Assembly: GCF_900172235.1 (NCBI RefSeq)
Contig: NZ_FWFQ01000015.1
Coordinates: 1-64,000 of the forward strand
Length of the DNA stretch: 64,000 nt
Origin: Pseudoruegeria aquimaris
GTDB taxonomy: Bacteria; Pseudomonadota; Alphaproteobacteria; Rhodobacterales; Rhodobacteraceae
Direction: 5' to 3'
Of this stretch, positions 7,429 to 17,545 are shown one piece after another. The notes under the pieces are model-generated. The model had not been told where the DNA came from. It ran no database searches and worked only from the letters and a program-made list of their open reading frames with translations. Within the stretch, counting starts at the first letter, position 1. The number at the start of each line of letters is the position of its first letter. The position numbers were made by a program, and so were the translations under genes.

Positions 7429-9078
7429 CTAGGCTTCCAGCGCCAGCTTGTGCACGTGGATCTCGTTGATCGGGTGGCTGTCGGCCCCGAGGATCCCCGG
7501 CCGCGCGTGGCGGTAGAGCGAGCGCCAGTAGGGCTGGATGATGGTGCCGTCATCGCGCAGGAATTCCTGGATCTTCACCATGTGCTCACGGCGCGTGTCC
7601 GCATCCGCGATGGCCGAGGCCTCTTCGAGCATGGTGTCGAACTCCTCGCTGGCGAGCCCGGTTTCGTTCCAGGCCACGCCGGACTTGTAGGCCAGCGTCA
7701 GCACCTGCACGCCGAGCGGGCGGTGGCCCCAGTCGGTGGAGGAGAACGGGAAGTTGTTCCAGTCGTTCCAGAAGGTGGCCCCCGGAAGCACCGTGCGGCG
7801 CACCTTCAGCCCGGCGTCGCGCAGCTGCGCGGCCAGCGCATCGGTGGTGTTGCGGCGCCAGTCGTCGTCGATGGAGACGATCTCGTGCTCGTAGTCGAGC
7901 ATCCCGGCCTCTTCCATCAGCGCGCGCGCGGCTTCCGGATCGCGCACCGGGGCGCCGATGTCGGCGTATTCCGGGTGGATCGGGCAGACGTGATGGTTCT
8001 CGGCCACGGTCCCGCGGTTGGCGTAGCCCAGTTCGAGCAGCACGGCGTTGTCGACCGCCAGCGCCAGCGCCTGGCGCACGCGCTTGTCTTCGTAGGGCCG
8101 CTTGCCGTCCACTTCCGAAAGGCGGTTGGTGCGCAGCACCAGCGTATTGGCGGAAACGGATTCGCTCTGCTGCCAGCCGAGCGCCTCGAAGATCTCGACG
8201 AATTCACCCACCGTCTCGTAAGTCATGTCGACTTCCTCGGCCTCGGCCGCCGCCACGTGGGCCGCGCCGTCGGTGCCGAAATCGATGAATTCGATCCGGT
8301 CGAGATAGGCACCCTCGCCCCACCATTCATGCTCGGTGTTCCTTTCGAGCACGGCCTTCACGCCCACCTCGTATTCCACCAGCTTGTAGGGCCCGGTGCC
8401 CACCGGATCGGCCGCCGGATCGCCGGACCAGCCCTCGGGCACGATGGCGGCGGGGTATTCGGTGACCGCCGGGATGATGGTGATGTCGGGGCGGGTCAGC
8501 TTCACCTTGAGGGTGAGGTCATCGATGATCTCGAGGCCGCCTTCCACGGGGCCGTCTCCGGCCTCGTTCTGCAGCGAGCCCATGCGCGCCGCCATGGAGT
8601 TGCCTTCCCAGGTGCCGTCGCACCAGCGGGCGAAGTTGTAGGCCACGTCCTTCGCGGTCAGCTCGCCGCGGCCGTCATTCCACTTCACGCCGGGGCGGAT
8701 CTTCAGCAAGTACTCGGTGGCGTCCTCGTTGACCTCCCAGCTTTCCAGCAGGCGCGGCTCGAAGGTGCCGTCGGCGTTGTACTGCACGAGATACTCGAGG
8801 AAGCCGCGCACCACGTTGCCCAGCTGCGGCCAGTTGAAGGTGGGCGGATCCAGCAGCGCGCGCACGTCCTGCTGGATGCGGATCGTGCCGCCCTTGGCCA
8901 TGTTCATGGCCCGGGCCGGCTGCGCCATGCCCATCAGGCCGTAGGCGGTGGTGGCGGTGACGCCGAGCGCCGTTGCGCGGGTCAGGAATTCGCGGCGGCT
9001 GAGCTTGCCGGCGGCCACTTCCTGCGCATGCATGTGCACCGCTGGATGAATGGCATCCTTGTTGAAAAATACAGACAT
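7429..9078 (-). CDS. Tat-exported ABC transporter substrate-binding protein, family 5
   Basis: 549 residues. The N-terminus carries a twin-arginine signal (SRREFLTR with Arg28-Arg29) and a hydrophobic stretch ending QPARA, so it should reach the periplasm folded through the Tat system encoded nearby. The body is an SBP_bac_5 protein of the peptide/opine type, with VKWNDGRGELTAKDVAYNFARW near residue 125 and DKRVRQALALAVD near residue 345. I chose 9078 because a GAAGGAGACA ribosome site lies just before it. No permease or ATPase of this system lies beside it, so it is an orphan; substrate unknown. Confidence 0.88.
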   Translation of the reverse strand: MSVFFNKDAIHPAVHMHAQEVAAGKLSRREFLTRATALGVTATTAYGLMGMAQPARAMNMAKGGTIRIQQDVRALLDPPTFNWPQLGNVVRGFLEYLVQYNADGTFEPRLLESWEVNEDATEYLLKIRPGVKWNDGRGELTAKDVAYNFARWCDGTWEGNSMAARMGSLQNEAGDGPVEGGLEIIDDLTLKVKLTRPDITIIPAVTEYPAAIVPEGWSGDPAADPVGTGPYKLVEYEVGVKAVLERNTEHEWWGEGAYLDRIEFIDFGTDGAAHVAAAEAEEVDMTYETVGEFVEIFEALGWQQSESVSANTLVLRTNRLSEVDGKRPYEDKRVRQALALAVDNAVLLELGYANRGTVAENHHVCPIHPEYADIGAPVRDPEAARALMEEAGMLDYEHEIVSIDDDWRRNTTDALAAQLRDAGLKVRRTVLPGATFWNDWNNFPFSSTDWGHRPLGVQVLTLAYKSGVAWNETGLASEEFDTMLEEASAIADADTRREHMVKIQEFLRDDGTIIQPYWRSLYRHARPGILGADSHPINEIHVHKLALEA

Positions 9079-9250
9079 GATGTCTCCTTCCCTGTCTTGA
9101 AAAGTCTTTCGTTCTAGCTTGACGCTTTCCAGTCTAACGAGGTTCTGCGCGGATGCAGGGGTTTTCTTAGCGTCAACTTCACGAAATGGTGAGGCCCGCG
9201 CCGGCGGGCACGGGCCTGTGGCGGGCAAGCGCCAGAAAAATCAGGAAAAT

Positions 9251-10093
9251 TCAGGAGAGGGAGACGCCCCGGCGCCCGGCCAGATCGGTGAAATACTGCC
9301 AGGCCACCCGGCCCGAACGGCTGCCTCGCGTGGCCTGCCATTCGATGGCCTCGGCCCAGAGCGTCTGCTCGTCTATCTCCACGCCGAAGGCCGCGCAGTA
9401 GCCGCGGATCATGTCGAGGTATTCGTCCTGCGAACAGGGGTGGAACCCGAGCCAGAGGCCGAAGCGGTCCGACAGCGACACCTTCTCCTCCGTGGCCTCC
9501 GAAGGGCTGATGGCGGAGGAACGCTCGTTTTCGATCATGTCGCGCGGCATCAGGTGGCGGCGGTTCGAGGTGGCGTAGAAGACGACGTTCTCCGGCCGCC
9601 CTTCGATGCCGCCGTCCAGCACCGCCTTGAGCGACTTGTAGTGCTGATCGTCGTGGGAAAAGGAAAGATCGTCGCAGAACAGGATGAAGCGCGCATCGGC
9701 CTCGCGCAGGATGTTCAGCAGCCGCCCGATCGAAGGCAGATCCTCGCGCTGGACCTCCACGATCTTCAAGCCAAGCCCCTGCCGCAGCACCTCGGCATGC
9801 ACGGCTTTCACCAGCGAGGATTTCCCCATCCCGCGCGCGCCCCAGAGGAGCGCGTTGTTGGCCGGCAGGCCCCGCGCGAACTGCAGCGTGTTCTCAAGCA
9901 ACGTATCGCGGGACCGATCCACGCCGACAAGCAGCGAAAGATCCACCCGGTTGACCTTGGTCACCGGGGCCAGCCGATCCGGGCCCACGTGCCAGACGAA
10001 GGCATCGGCGGCGCTGAAATCCGGGGCGGCCATGGGCGCCGGGCGCAGCCGCTCCAGCGCCTCGGCGATGCGCTCGAGCGCAGCGTCATTCAT
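9251..10093 (-). CDS. DUF815 family AAA ATPase
   Basis: 280 residues. It has a P-loop (LLWGARGMGKSSLV near residue 83), a Walker B-like segment (FILFCDDLSF near 135), and the DUF815 hallmark VVFYATSNRRHLMPRDM followed by LSDRFGLWLGF. Function of the family is unknown; it looks like a small AAA switch or helicase-loader-type protein. The start overlaps the tatC stop (10086-10093), so it is coupled to the tat genes. No link to protein export is known. Confidence 0.87.
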   Translation of the reverse strand: MNDAALERIAEALERLRPAPMAAPDFSAADAFVWHVGPDRLAPVTKVNRVDLSLLVGVDRSRDTLLENTLQFARGLPANNALLWGARGMGKSSLVKAVHAEVLRQGLGLKIVEVQREDLPSIGRLLNILREADARFILFCDDLSFSHDDQHYKSLKAVLDGGIEGRPENVVFYATSNRRHLMPRDMIENERSSAISPSEATEEKVSLSDRFGLWLGFHPCSQDEYLDMIRGYCAAFGVEIDEQTLWAEAIEWQATRGSRSGRVAWQYFTDLAGRRGVSLS

Positions 10094-10988
10094 CGTCGAA
10101 AGCCCCTTCGCCGTGGATGTCCTCGTCCCACAGGCCCTCCGCCTTCAGCTTCTTTTCGCGGGCCTTCTCCACCCAGCGCACGAGCTGGATCGAGATCTCG
10201 TAGAGCCCGTAGACCACCACGAAGAGGATGAGCTGCGTCGTCACGTCCGGGGGCGTTACCAGCGCGGCCAGCACGAGGATGCCGACCATGGCGTATTTGC
10301 GCACGCTGCCCAGCCCCTTCGCGCTCACCAGCCCGGCCTTGCCCATCAGGGTCAGCAGCACCGGAAGCTGGAAGCACAGGCCGAAGGCCATGATGAACTT
10401 CAGCGTGATGTCGAGGGATTCATTGACCTTGCCGAAGAAGGTGATCGTCACCCCTTCCGCCGTTTCCGGCACCACGGCCGCCTCGGCGGGAATGTCGCTC
10501 ACGGTGCCCGAAAGCAGATCGGCGAAGATCGAGGATACGTCGGCAAAACCGAGAAAGAAGGCCATCGCCAGCGGCGTCACCACGAAATGGGCGAAGGCCG
10601 CGCCCAGCATGAACATCACCGGCGAGGCGACGATGAAGGGCAGGAAGGCGTTCTTCTCGCTCTTGTAGAGCCCAGGCGCGATGAAGCGCCACATCTGGTG
10701 CGCGATCACCGGGAAGGCCAGCGCGAAGCCGAAGACCATCGAGATGCGGAACAGGGTGAAGAGATACTCCTGCGGCGAGGTGTATTGCAGCGTCGGGGAC
10801 GGGTCGCCCAGCTCGCGCAGCGTCGCCTCGATCGGCCCCAGCAGGAACTGCAGGATCGGTTCGGCCACGGTGAAGGCCAGAACGATGCCGATGATGAAGG
10901 CGATCACCGAGCGGATCAGCCGGGTGCGCAGCTCGGCCAGATGCTCGATCAGCGGCGCGGAGGAGTCTTCGATCTCGTCGGTGCTCAT
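10086..10988 (-). CDS. tatC: Sec-independent translocase subunit TatC
   Basis: 300 residues with six predicted membrane helices. The N-terminal cytoplasmic segment PLIEHLAELRTRLIRSV is the conserved signal-peptide docking region. A longer periplasmic stretch near residues 155-185 separates helices 3 and 4. TatC with TatB recognises twin-arginine signals. The tatA-tatB-tatC order is standard. It overlaps tatB by four bases and the DUF815 gene by eight. Confidence 0.95.
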   Translation of the reverse strand: MSTDEIEDSSAPLIEHLAELRTRLIRSVIAFIIGIVLAFTVAEPILQFLLGPIEATLRELGDPSPTLQYTSPQEYLFTLFRISMVFGFALAFPVIAHQMWRFIAPGLYKSEKNAFLPFIVASPVMFMLGAAFAHFVVTPLAMAFFLGFADVSSIFADLLSGTVSDIPAEAAVVPETAEGVTITFFGKVNESLDITLKFIMAFGLCFQLPVLLTLMGKAGLVSAKGLGSVRKYAMVGILVLAALVTPPDVTTQLILFVVVYGLYEISIQLVRWVEKAREKKLKAEGLWDEDIHGEGAFDDE

Positions 10989-11533
10989 GTGGTCTTGTCC
11001 GCAGGCTTGGTCCCGGCGTCGGGCGTATCGGTCGGTGCGGCGCCCTCCGCGGCAGGGGCCGCCTGGCCGGCGTCGGCGGATGCGGCAGCCGCCGCCTCCT
11101 GCGCCGCCTTCTCCCGCGCGATCCGGTCACTGGCCACCTGGGCGCTGCGCTCGCGGATCAGGCGGGCCTGTTCGGCGCGCTCTTCCGTCATCTTCGCGGT
11201 TTCCGGGCCACGCGGCGCGGGCTTGGCCTCGCCCTCCGTGGCGGCCGCCGCGTCACCGGGCTGCCATTTCTCGAATTGCGAAGCGGCATCCTGAAGCTTG
11301 TCCAGCCCCAGCTTCTTGGCCGAGGTGGCGTTCTTCAGATCGCTCGCCACATCCTTCACGCCGGCCTCGTCGGCGGCCTCGTTCATCGCGCGCTGGAAAT
11401 CACGCGCCATGGCCCGTGCCTTGCCGGTGAACCGGCCCAGCGTGCGGAACATCACCGGCAGGTCCTTCGGGCCCACCACGATGAGCGCGACGATCCCGAT
11501 GAGCAGAAGCTCGCTCCAACCCAGGTCAAACAT
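10985..11533 (-). CDS. tatB: Sec-independent translocase subunit TatB
   Basis: 182 residues. One N-terminal membrane helix (MFDLGWSELLLIGIVALIVVG), a hinge with the family Pro (GPKDLP), a long amphipathic helix, then an Ala/Glu-rich charged tail ending with many Ala, Pro and Thr. TatB forms the receptor with TatC. It lies 27 bases after tatA. Confidence 0.94.
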   Translation of the reverse strand: MFDLGWSELLLIGIVALIVVGPKDLPVMFRTLGRFTGKARAMARDFQRAMNEAADEAGVKDVASDLKNATSAKKLGLDKLQDAASQFEKWQPGDAAAATEGEAKPAPRGPETAKMTEERAEQARLIRERSAQVASDRIAREKAAQEAAAAASADAGQAAPAAEGAAPTDTPDAGTKPADKTT

Positions 11534-11560
11534 GCGGCTGCGATCCCGGCGCGGACAGGC

Positions 11561-11779
11561 TTACGCCTTGTCCTTTTCCTTGTCTTCCTCGGGCGTGACG
11601 TCGCGCGCCTGCTTGGTGCCGTCTTCCAGCTCTTGCTGGCCTTCGGCGATGCCCTTCTTGAACGAGGTGATGCCCTTGCCGACTTCGCCCATCAGCGAAG
11701 AGATCTTGCCACGCCCGAACAGCACGAGCACGACGACGGCGATGAGAAGCAGGCCGGGAAGGCCGATGTTGTTGAGCAT
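11561..11779 (-). CDS. tatA: Sec-independent translocase subunit TatA
   Basis: 72 residues. Short membrane helix [16 protein letters not shown], the Phe-Gly hinge (FGRGKISSL), an amphipathic helix ([12 protein letters not shown]) and a charged tail ending EEDKEKDKA. TatA oligomers form the transport passage. The ATG at 11779 follows a GGAGGAAAA ribosome site; a longer upstream frame would add Arg-rich sequence in front of the helix, which is not TatA-like. First gene of the tat operon. Confidence 0.93.
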   Translation of the reverse strand: MLNNIGLPGLLLIAVVVLVLFGRGKISSLMGEVGKGITSFKKGIAEGQQELEDGTKQARDVTPEEDKEKDKA

Positions 11780-12090
11780 GTGTTTTCCTCCACAGGCGGC
11801 GCACCGGGCGGCGGCGCGCGAAAAGATCAGATGGCACAGAGGTAGCGCTTCGGGCGCGAAGAGGAAATACCCAAAACGCCGTATCACCCCCTGTTTTCTT
11901 GGCTTTCGCGGCGGTTTTCTGCCACACTCTCCTGACAGTTATGTGTCAGTTGCGCGCGGCGGATCCCGCCTCACGCCAAGGAAACAAGGGAATTCATGCA
12001 GATGGCGCCCCCCGCCCCTTCCTCCCGCCTCCGCCGCCCGGCCCGCGGGCCCGATTCGCCGCGCCGCCGCCAACCGGCGCCCCCCGCCCC
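11780..12090. promoter_or_regulatory. Divergent control region between tatA and WYL regulator
   Basis: These 311 bases separate divergent genes and hold no gene I trust. The part next to tatA is GC-rich and carries its ribosome site. The part at 11890-11950 is AT-richer and contains the palindrome at 11932-11949. The stretch 11990-12090 is a Pro/Arg-coding-like run without a start I would accept for the downstream gene, although the frame stays open upstream of 12091. Confidence 0.5.
11932..11949. promoter_or_regulatory. Candidate operator palindrome CTGACA-N6-TGTCAG
   Basis: Perfect 6-base arms with a 6-base spacer (CTGACAGTTATGTGTCAG). It sits about 140 bases before the WYL regulator and about 150 bases before tatA. 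DeoR/YafY-type regulators often control their own gene through such inverted repeats. Binding is inferred. Confidence 0.45.
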
Positions 12091-12798
12091 ATGAGCCGGC
12101 GCAGCACGGCCATCGGGCGCAGCGGCCGCCTCCAGGCGCTCATCCAGCAGCTGCGCGGGGGCCAGCTGCACCGGGCGCGCGATCTCGCCGCAGCGCTCGG
12201 AGTCTCCGAACGCACCATCTACCGCGACATGGACACCCTCGCCGCCTCGGGCCTGCCCATCGAGGGCGCGCGGGGCGTGGGCTACCGGATGACGGAGCCG
12301 ATCAGCCTGCCACCGCTCACGCTGACGACCGCTGAACTGGAGGCGCTCCAACTCGGGCTGGAGGTGGTGCGGCGGGCCGGCGATCGCGATCTCCAGTCGG
12401 CCGCCCGCAGCCTGCACTCCAAGATCGACACCCTCGTGCCTGAAACCCGCGCGGCCCCGCCCGCGGGTTGGGACGATGCGATCTACCCCTTCGCCGTAGC
12501 CGGCTCGGGCCTGCATCACATGCCGGTGCTGCGCCAGGCGATCCGCCAGAAACGCAAGATCTGGCTCGTCTACCGCAACGAGGAGGGCCGCGGCAGCCAG
12601 CGCATGATCCGCCCCCTGCACCTGGAATACTGGGGCCGCATCTGGAGCTGCCCGGCCTGGTGCGAAAGACGCCGCGCCTTCAGAACATTCCGGGTGGACC
12701 GCATGGAAACCGTCGAACTGACCTCCGCCCGCTTCCGCGAAGAGGCCGGGAAAAGCTTCCCCGACTACCTCGCCAGCCTGTCGGAGCCGCCCGCCTGA
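12091..12798 (+). CDS. YafY/WYL-domain transcriptional regulator
   Basis: 235 residues. N-terminal winged helix (residues about 8-65) with the recognition segment AAALGVSERTIYRDMDTLAASGLPI. The C-terminal half is a WYL ligand-sensing domain, with the YRNEEG and IRPLHLEYWGRIWSCPAWCERR segments near residues 162-198. WYL regulators sense nucleotides or single-stranded DNA in the cases studied. I prefer ATG 12091 because the frame upstream codes only Pro/Arg-rich sequence. The next plus-strand gene is 2.7 kb away, so its target is not evident; self-regulation through the palindrome at 11932 is likely. Confidence 0.88.
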   Translation: MSRRSTAIGRSGRLQALIQQLRGGQLHRARDLAAALGVSERTIYRDMDTLAASGLPIEGARGVGYRMTEPISLPPLTLTTAELEALQLGLEVVRRAGDRDLQSAARSLHSKIDTLVPETRAAPPAGWDDAIYPFAVAGSGLHHMPVLRQAIRQKRKIWLVYRNEEGRGSQRMIRPLHLEYWGRIWSCPAWCERRRAFRTFRVDRMETVELTSARFREEAGKSFPDYLASLSEPPA

Positions 12799-12803
12799 GC
12801 CCT

Positions 12804-12870
12804 GCTTCCTCTCGCCCCAAATACCTCGGGGGGAGTCCCGCAAGGGACGGGGGCAGCGCCCCCGGCCGCG
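12804..12870. repeat. Dispersed intergenic repeat between convergent genes
   Basis: The 32 bases 12804-12835, centred on CCCCAAATACCTCGGGG, are identical to 22791-22822. In both places an inverted GGGCGC-type stem and a C-rich tail follow, and both copies lie between a plus-strand stop and the stop of a convergent minus-strand gene. This looks like a REP-type element that may help end transcription. Confidence 0.75.
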
Positions 12871-12871
12871 C

Positions 12872-13957
<1,086 letters not shown>

Positions 13958-14016
13958 GGGTCTGCTGCTCCTAACCCGATCAATTTCATCGGGCTTTGCC
14001 TGCGCAGATAGCAGCC

Positions 14017-15405
14017 CTACCGCGGCTGCACAACCCTCGCCGCCCGGCGCGCGCCCAGCAGCACCGCCGCGAAGCCCACCGCCAGCACCGCGAGGCAGAT
14101 CGCCAGAAGCTGCTCGTATTTGTGCCCTTCCGGCAGCAGCGCGGCCACGAAGGGTTCGGCCCGCAGGAAGTAGGCGGCCGCCCCCAGGAGCGCGGCGGCG
14201 AAGGCCACCACGAAGGCCCAGACGGGCACCGGGCGCCCGGCGACGAGCCCCACGACCAGAACCGGCGTCAGGAACATCGAAGCGGTGCCCGAGACGGCCA
14301 CGGCGTCAAAGAGCGTCTTGTTGCCCGAGAGCGTCAGCAGGGCGCCCAGCCCCATGAAGACGGCCATGGCGATCCGCCCCCCGGCCAGCGTGCGCGGCAG
14401 CCAGCGCAGCTCTTCCACGCAGAGCCGCGCCGCCGAGGCCAGCGCGCTGTCGAGGGTGGAAAGCGCGGAGACCAGAAGCGAGATCAGCAGCGCCGCGAAG
14501 ATCCACGGCGGAAACATTCCCGCCCAGGTGCCGATCAACTCCCCCTCGTAACCTGCCCCGACGAGCCCGGCCTGGATGCCGAAGAAGCCGAAGCCGATGA
14601 TGCAGAGCGTGGAGATCCAGAAGGCGTGCAGGAAGGCGCGCCGGGTGGTGCGCGCATCGGCGAGGAAGCCGCGGTCCATCATCACCGGATCGTGGGCCGG
14701 GTAGGAAAACACCTGCAGGAAGGCCACCACCAGCAGCACCCAGCCGTTGTAGCTGCCCGAGGTGCCCGGCGCCGTCAGCACGGCCGCGAGCGAGAAGCCG
14801 GGATCGAGCAGAAGCGCGGCCAGAGCCGCCGCGAAGACCGCGAGGAAGACGATCATCTGTACCACGTCCGTGCGCAGCGAGGCCGAAAGCCCCCCGGCGG
14901 CGGAATAGGCCAGCCCGACGCCCGCCACCGCGAGGATCGACACCATCTGCGCCTGCGCCACCCCCGGCAGCACCGCCGCGAAGATCAGCCCCACCACCAG
15001 GAGGTTGGCGAAGACCTCCGAAAGCAGCCGCAGCCCGATCACCACGTTGTAGCACCCCGTGCCCACGCGCCCGAACCGCGCCCCGAGCCAGCCTTGCACG
15101 CTGCGCCCGCCCTGCGCCCGGATGCGGCCGACGATGAAGCCGCCGGTCAGGAAGGAGCCGTAGTAGGCGGCATAGGCCAGCGTACCGGCGATGCCGTAGA
15201 AATAGCCGAGGATGGCGGCATTCATCAGGGAACGGGCGAAGATCCAGGTGGTGACCTGGCTCAGCACCAGCGTCCAGAGCCCCGGCGCCCCCCCTTGCGC
15301 ATCGGCGCCGGCAAAGAAGCCTTCGGCCGTGACCCGGCGCGGCGCGGCCGCGAGGCTGGCGAGGATGACGATCCCGAAAAGGGCAATCACGGTAAGGGCC
15401 TGCAT
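14017..15405 (-). CDS. Sodium:solute symporter family protein
   Basis: 462 residues with about 12-13 membrane helices, the SSS (SLC5-like) pattern: an N-terminal helix MQALTVIALFGIVILASLAAA, a conserved early segment with TTWIFARSLMNAAILGYFYG near residue 52, and ALLISLLVSALSTLDSALASAARLCVEE near residue 305. Substrate cannot be told from sequence. It shares strand and a 59-base gap with the ABC ATPase downstream. Its upstream region divides it from the divergent stress protein. Confidence 0.87.
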   Translation of the reverse strand: MQALTVIALFGIVILASLAAAPRRVTAEGFFAGADAQGGAPGLWTLVLSQVTTWIFARSLMNAAILGYFYGIAGTLAYAAYYGSFLTGGFIVGRIRAQGGRSVQGWLGARFGRVGTGCYNVVIGLRLLSEVFANLLVVGLIFAAVLPGVAQAQMVSILAVAGVGLAYSAAGGLSASLRTDVVQMIVFLAVFAAALAALLLDPGFSLAAVLTAPGTSGSYNGWVLLVVAFLQVFSYPAHDPVMMDRGFLADARTTRRAFLHAFWISTLCIIGFGFFGIQAGLVGAGYEGELIGTWAGMFPPWIFAALLISLLVSALSTLDSALASAARLCVEELRWLPRTLAGGRIAMAVFMGLGALLTLSGNKTLFDAVAVSGTASMFLTPVLVVGLVAGRPVPVWAFVVAFAAALLGAAAYFLRAEPFVAALLPEGHKYEQLLAICLAVLAVGFAAVLLGARRAARVVQPR

Positions 15406-15554
15406 GGTGTTCTTCCAGTCGCAAGAGAAGGTGTTTGCCTCTGCTTACACGGGCGGCCCCGCCTGCCGCGAGTGCAAAAAAACGGGGGTGACACGATCGT
15501 GACGGCCACTTTACTGTCGGGTGATCAACTTGCCTGCGCGGAAGGGGAACCGGC

Positions 15555-16388
15555 ATGAAGAACATCGTGGTGGCCACCGATCTCTCGGGGCGTTCGGCCC
15601 ATGCCTTGACCCGCGCCTTCCAGCTGGCAGAGCAGTCCGGGGCGCGCGTGGCCGTGGTCAAGGTGGCCGATGACGACCTGCCCGAAACCATGTCGGCCAA
15701 GATCCAGATCGATGCGCAGGACATGCTCGAAGCGCTCTGCGAGGCCGAGGCGGCGCGCCATCCCGCGCCCTTCTCGATCGAGGTCCTGACCGGGGATCCG
15801 GCCCATTGCATCCGGGCCTGCGCCCGCGACTACGACAGCGATCTCATCATTCTCGGCGCCCACCGGCGCAGGGGCTTCCTCGACGGGATGCGCGAAACCA
15901 CGCTGGAGCACGTGGTGCGCATCGTGCGCCGCCCGGTGCTGCTGGCGGCGATGCCGGTCGAGTCGCCCTACACCAAGGTGCTTCTGCCGATGGATTTCTC
16001 GCCCGCCTCCACCGCCGCGGCCCATGCCGCGCTCAAGGTGGCCCCGGCGGCCGAGATCAACGCCTTCCACGCCGTCCACGTGCCCTACCGGGGCTTCGGC
16101 CGCGGCAATCCGGACGGCAGCCTCGAAGACATCTTCCTGCAGGAGGCCCGGGAAGAGCGCGACAAATGGTGGGAAAACGCCGGGCTGCCCGCGAGCTTTC
16201 CGAAGCCCGAACTCAGCGAGGGCTCGCCGCAGCAGATCCTCGATGCCCGCCGGGCGCTCTTCGACCCCGACCTCATCGCCGTCGGCGCGCACAGCCGGGC
16301 CACGGCGGCGCGCTGGATCGTGGGCAGCTTCGCCGCCGGGCTGGTGCGCAATCCGCCCTGCGACGTGCTGGTGACGCGCCCCCGCTGA
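15555..16388 (+). CDS. Tandem-domain universal stress protein
   Basis: 277 residues made of two UspA folds (about 1-138 and 139-277), each opening with a beta strand and Asp: NIVVATDLSGRS and KVLLPMDFSPAS. The nucleotide-binding loops read LGAHRRRGFLDG in the first repeat and VGAHSRATAARWIVGS in the second; the second fits the G-x2-G-x9-GS pattern better. Start has GGAAGGGGAACC before it. Tandem Usp proteins act in oxygen-limitation or respiratory stress in related bacteria. I saw no clean FNR site upstream. Confidence 0.9.
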   Translation: MKNIVVATDLSGRSAHALTRAFQLAEQSGARVAVVKVADDDLPETMSAKIQIDAQDMLEALCEAEAARHPAPFSIEVLTGDPAHCIRACARDYDSDLIILGAHRRRGFLDGMRETTLEHVVRIVRRPVLLAAMPVESPYTKVLLPMDFSPASTAAAHAALKVAPAAEINAFHAVHVPYRGFGRGNPDGSLEDIFLQEAREERDKWWENAGLPASFPKPELSEGSPQQILDARRALFDPDLIAVGAHSRATAARWIVGSFAAGLVRNPPCDVLVTRPR

Positions 16389-16407
16389 GGGGCGCGCCGC
16401 GCCGCGT

Positions 16408-17187
16408 TCAGAGGGTGGCGTTCACCGCGCCGCCGTCCAGCAGCACGTTCTGCCCCACGATGAAGCCCGCATGCTGCGAGCAGAGGAAGGCGCACATCGC
16501 GCCGAACTCCGCCGCCGTGCCGTAGCGGCCCGCCGGGATGGTGGCGGAGCGGCGGGCGATGGCCTCCTCCATGGTGATCCCGTCCTGCTCGACCACCGCG
16601 GCGTCGAGCGAGACGGCACGGTCGGTTGCGTGGATGCCCGGCAGCAGGTTGTTGATCGTCACCCCCGCGCCCGCGACCTGCCGCGCCGTGCCCGCCACGT
16701 AGCCGGTGAGCCCGGCCCGCGCGCTGTTGGACAGCCCCAGCACGGGGATCGGCGCCTTCACCGAGGAACTGGTGATGTTGACCACGCGGCCCCAACCCTT
16801 TTCCATCATCTGCGGCAGCAGCGCCTTCATCAGGGCGATGGGGGTAAGCATGTTGGCGTCGAGCGCCTTGATGAAATCCTCGCGGTCCCAATCGCTCCAC
16901 ATCCCCGGCGGCGGGCCACCGGCGTTGGTCACGAGGATGTCCACGTCGCCCGCGGCGGCCAGGACCTTGGCGCGGCCCTCCTCGCTGGTGATGTCGGCGG
17001 CGACGGCGGTAACCTCGACGCCGTAGCGGGCGCGAATCTCCTCGGCGGTCGTCTGCAGCGGGCCTTCCGTGCGGGCGTTCAGCACGAGGTTGACCCCCTC
17101 GCCCGCCAGCGCCTCGGCGCAGCCGCGGCCCAGCCCCTTGGACGAGGCGCAGACCAGCGCCTTCTTGCCTGAAATTCCGAAATCCAT
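16408..17187 (-). CDS. SDR family oxidoreductase lacking the canonical YxxxK
   Basis: 259 residues. Rossmann fold with SSKGLGRG as the nucleotide loop (residues 15-22) and the NAGG motif near residue 88. ITSSS provides the catalytic-type Ser, but where YxxxK is expected the protein reads LSNSARAGLTGYVAG, so Tyr is replaced by Ser and Lys by Arg. A recognised branch of FabG-like SDRs shows this change, and their chemistry is uncertain. The start at 17187 was chosen for its AAGGGAGGG ribosome site; a longer frame upstream reads low-complexity sequence. It converges with the Usp gene. Substrate unknown. Confidence 0.85.
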   Translation of the reverse strand: MDFGISGKKALVCASSKGLGRGCAEALAGEGVNLVLNARTEGPLQTTAEEIRARYGVEVTAVAADITSEEGRAKVLAAAGDVDILVTNAGGPPPGMWSDWDREDFIKALDANMLTPIALMKALLPQMMEKGWGRVVNITSSSVKAPIPVLGLSNSARAGLTGYVAGTARQVAGAGVTINNLLPGIHATDRAVSLDAAVVEQDGITMEEAIARRSATIPAGRYGTAAEFGAMCAFLCSQHAGFIVGQNVLLDGGAVNATL

Positions 17188-17545
17188 GGATCCCTCCCTT
17201 GATGCGCCATCGCGCGGGTTTGCGTTTTCCTGCCCGCCGGAGGGCGGGCGCCGGGGCACACCCTGCCCCAGCCGCCGGCGATTCGCACCCTCTTGCAATT
17301 GTGCGCCCCCTCGCACATGCTTCCGCCTGCGCCCCGACCATTGTTCACCCAATCGAAACACTCTTGCGCCATAAAGCGTCCCGGAGCCGGCGCGCCCCGG
17401 CCTCAGATTGACCAAAGTGTTGTAAAATTTTACTTTGCTGGACGGGGATACATGAAAGAGCCGCGGCGGCCTTGTCCGGATCGCACCACCACGCGCCGGT
17501 CTTCGCCGGAACGCCGGGCTCACGGACGAAGAGAGACAGCTCGAG
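17188..17545 (+). promoter_or_regulatory. Intergenic region with candidate promoter for Hint gene
   Basis: 358 bases between divergent genes. A good sigma-70-like promoter can be read: TTGACC at 17408-17413, a 17-base spacer and TACTTT at 17431-17436. The spacer contains the perfect 12-base palindrome GTAAAATTTTAC at 17422-17433, strikingly AT-rich for this genome and overlapping the -10 region. This leaves a leader of about 100 bases before the ATG at 17546. I see no gene in the rest. Confidence 0.5.

Noticed and set aside
15480-15555. FNR box before the universal stress protein
   Set aside because: TGATCAA is present but the full TTGAT-N4-ATCAA inverted repeat is not.
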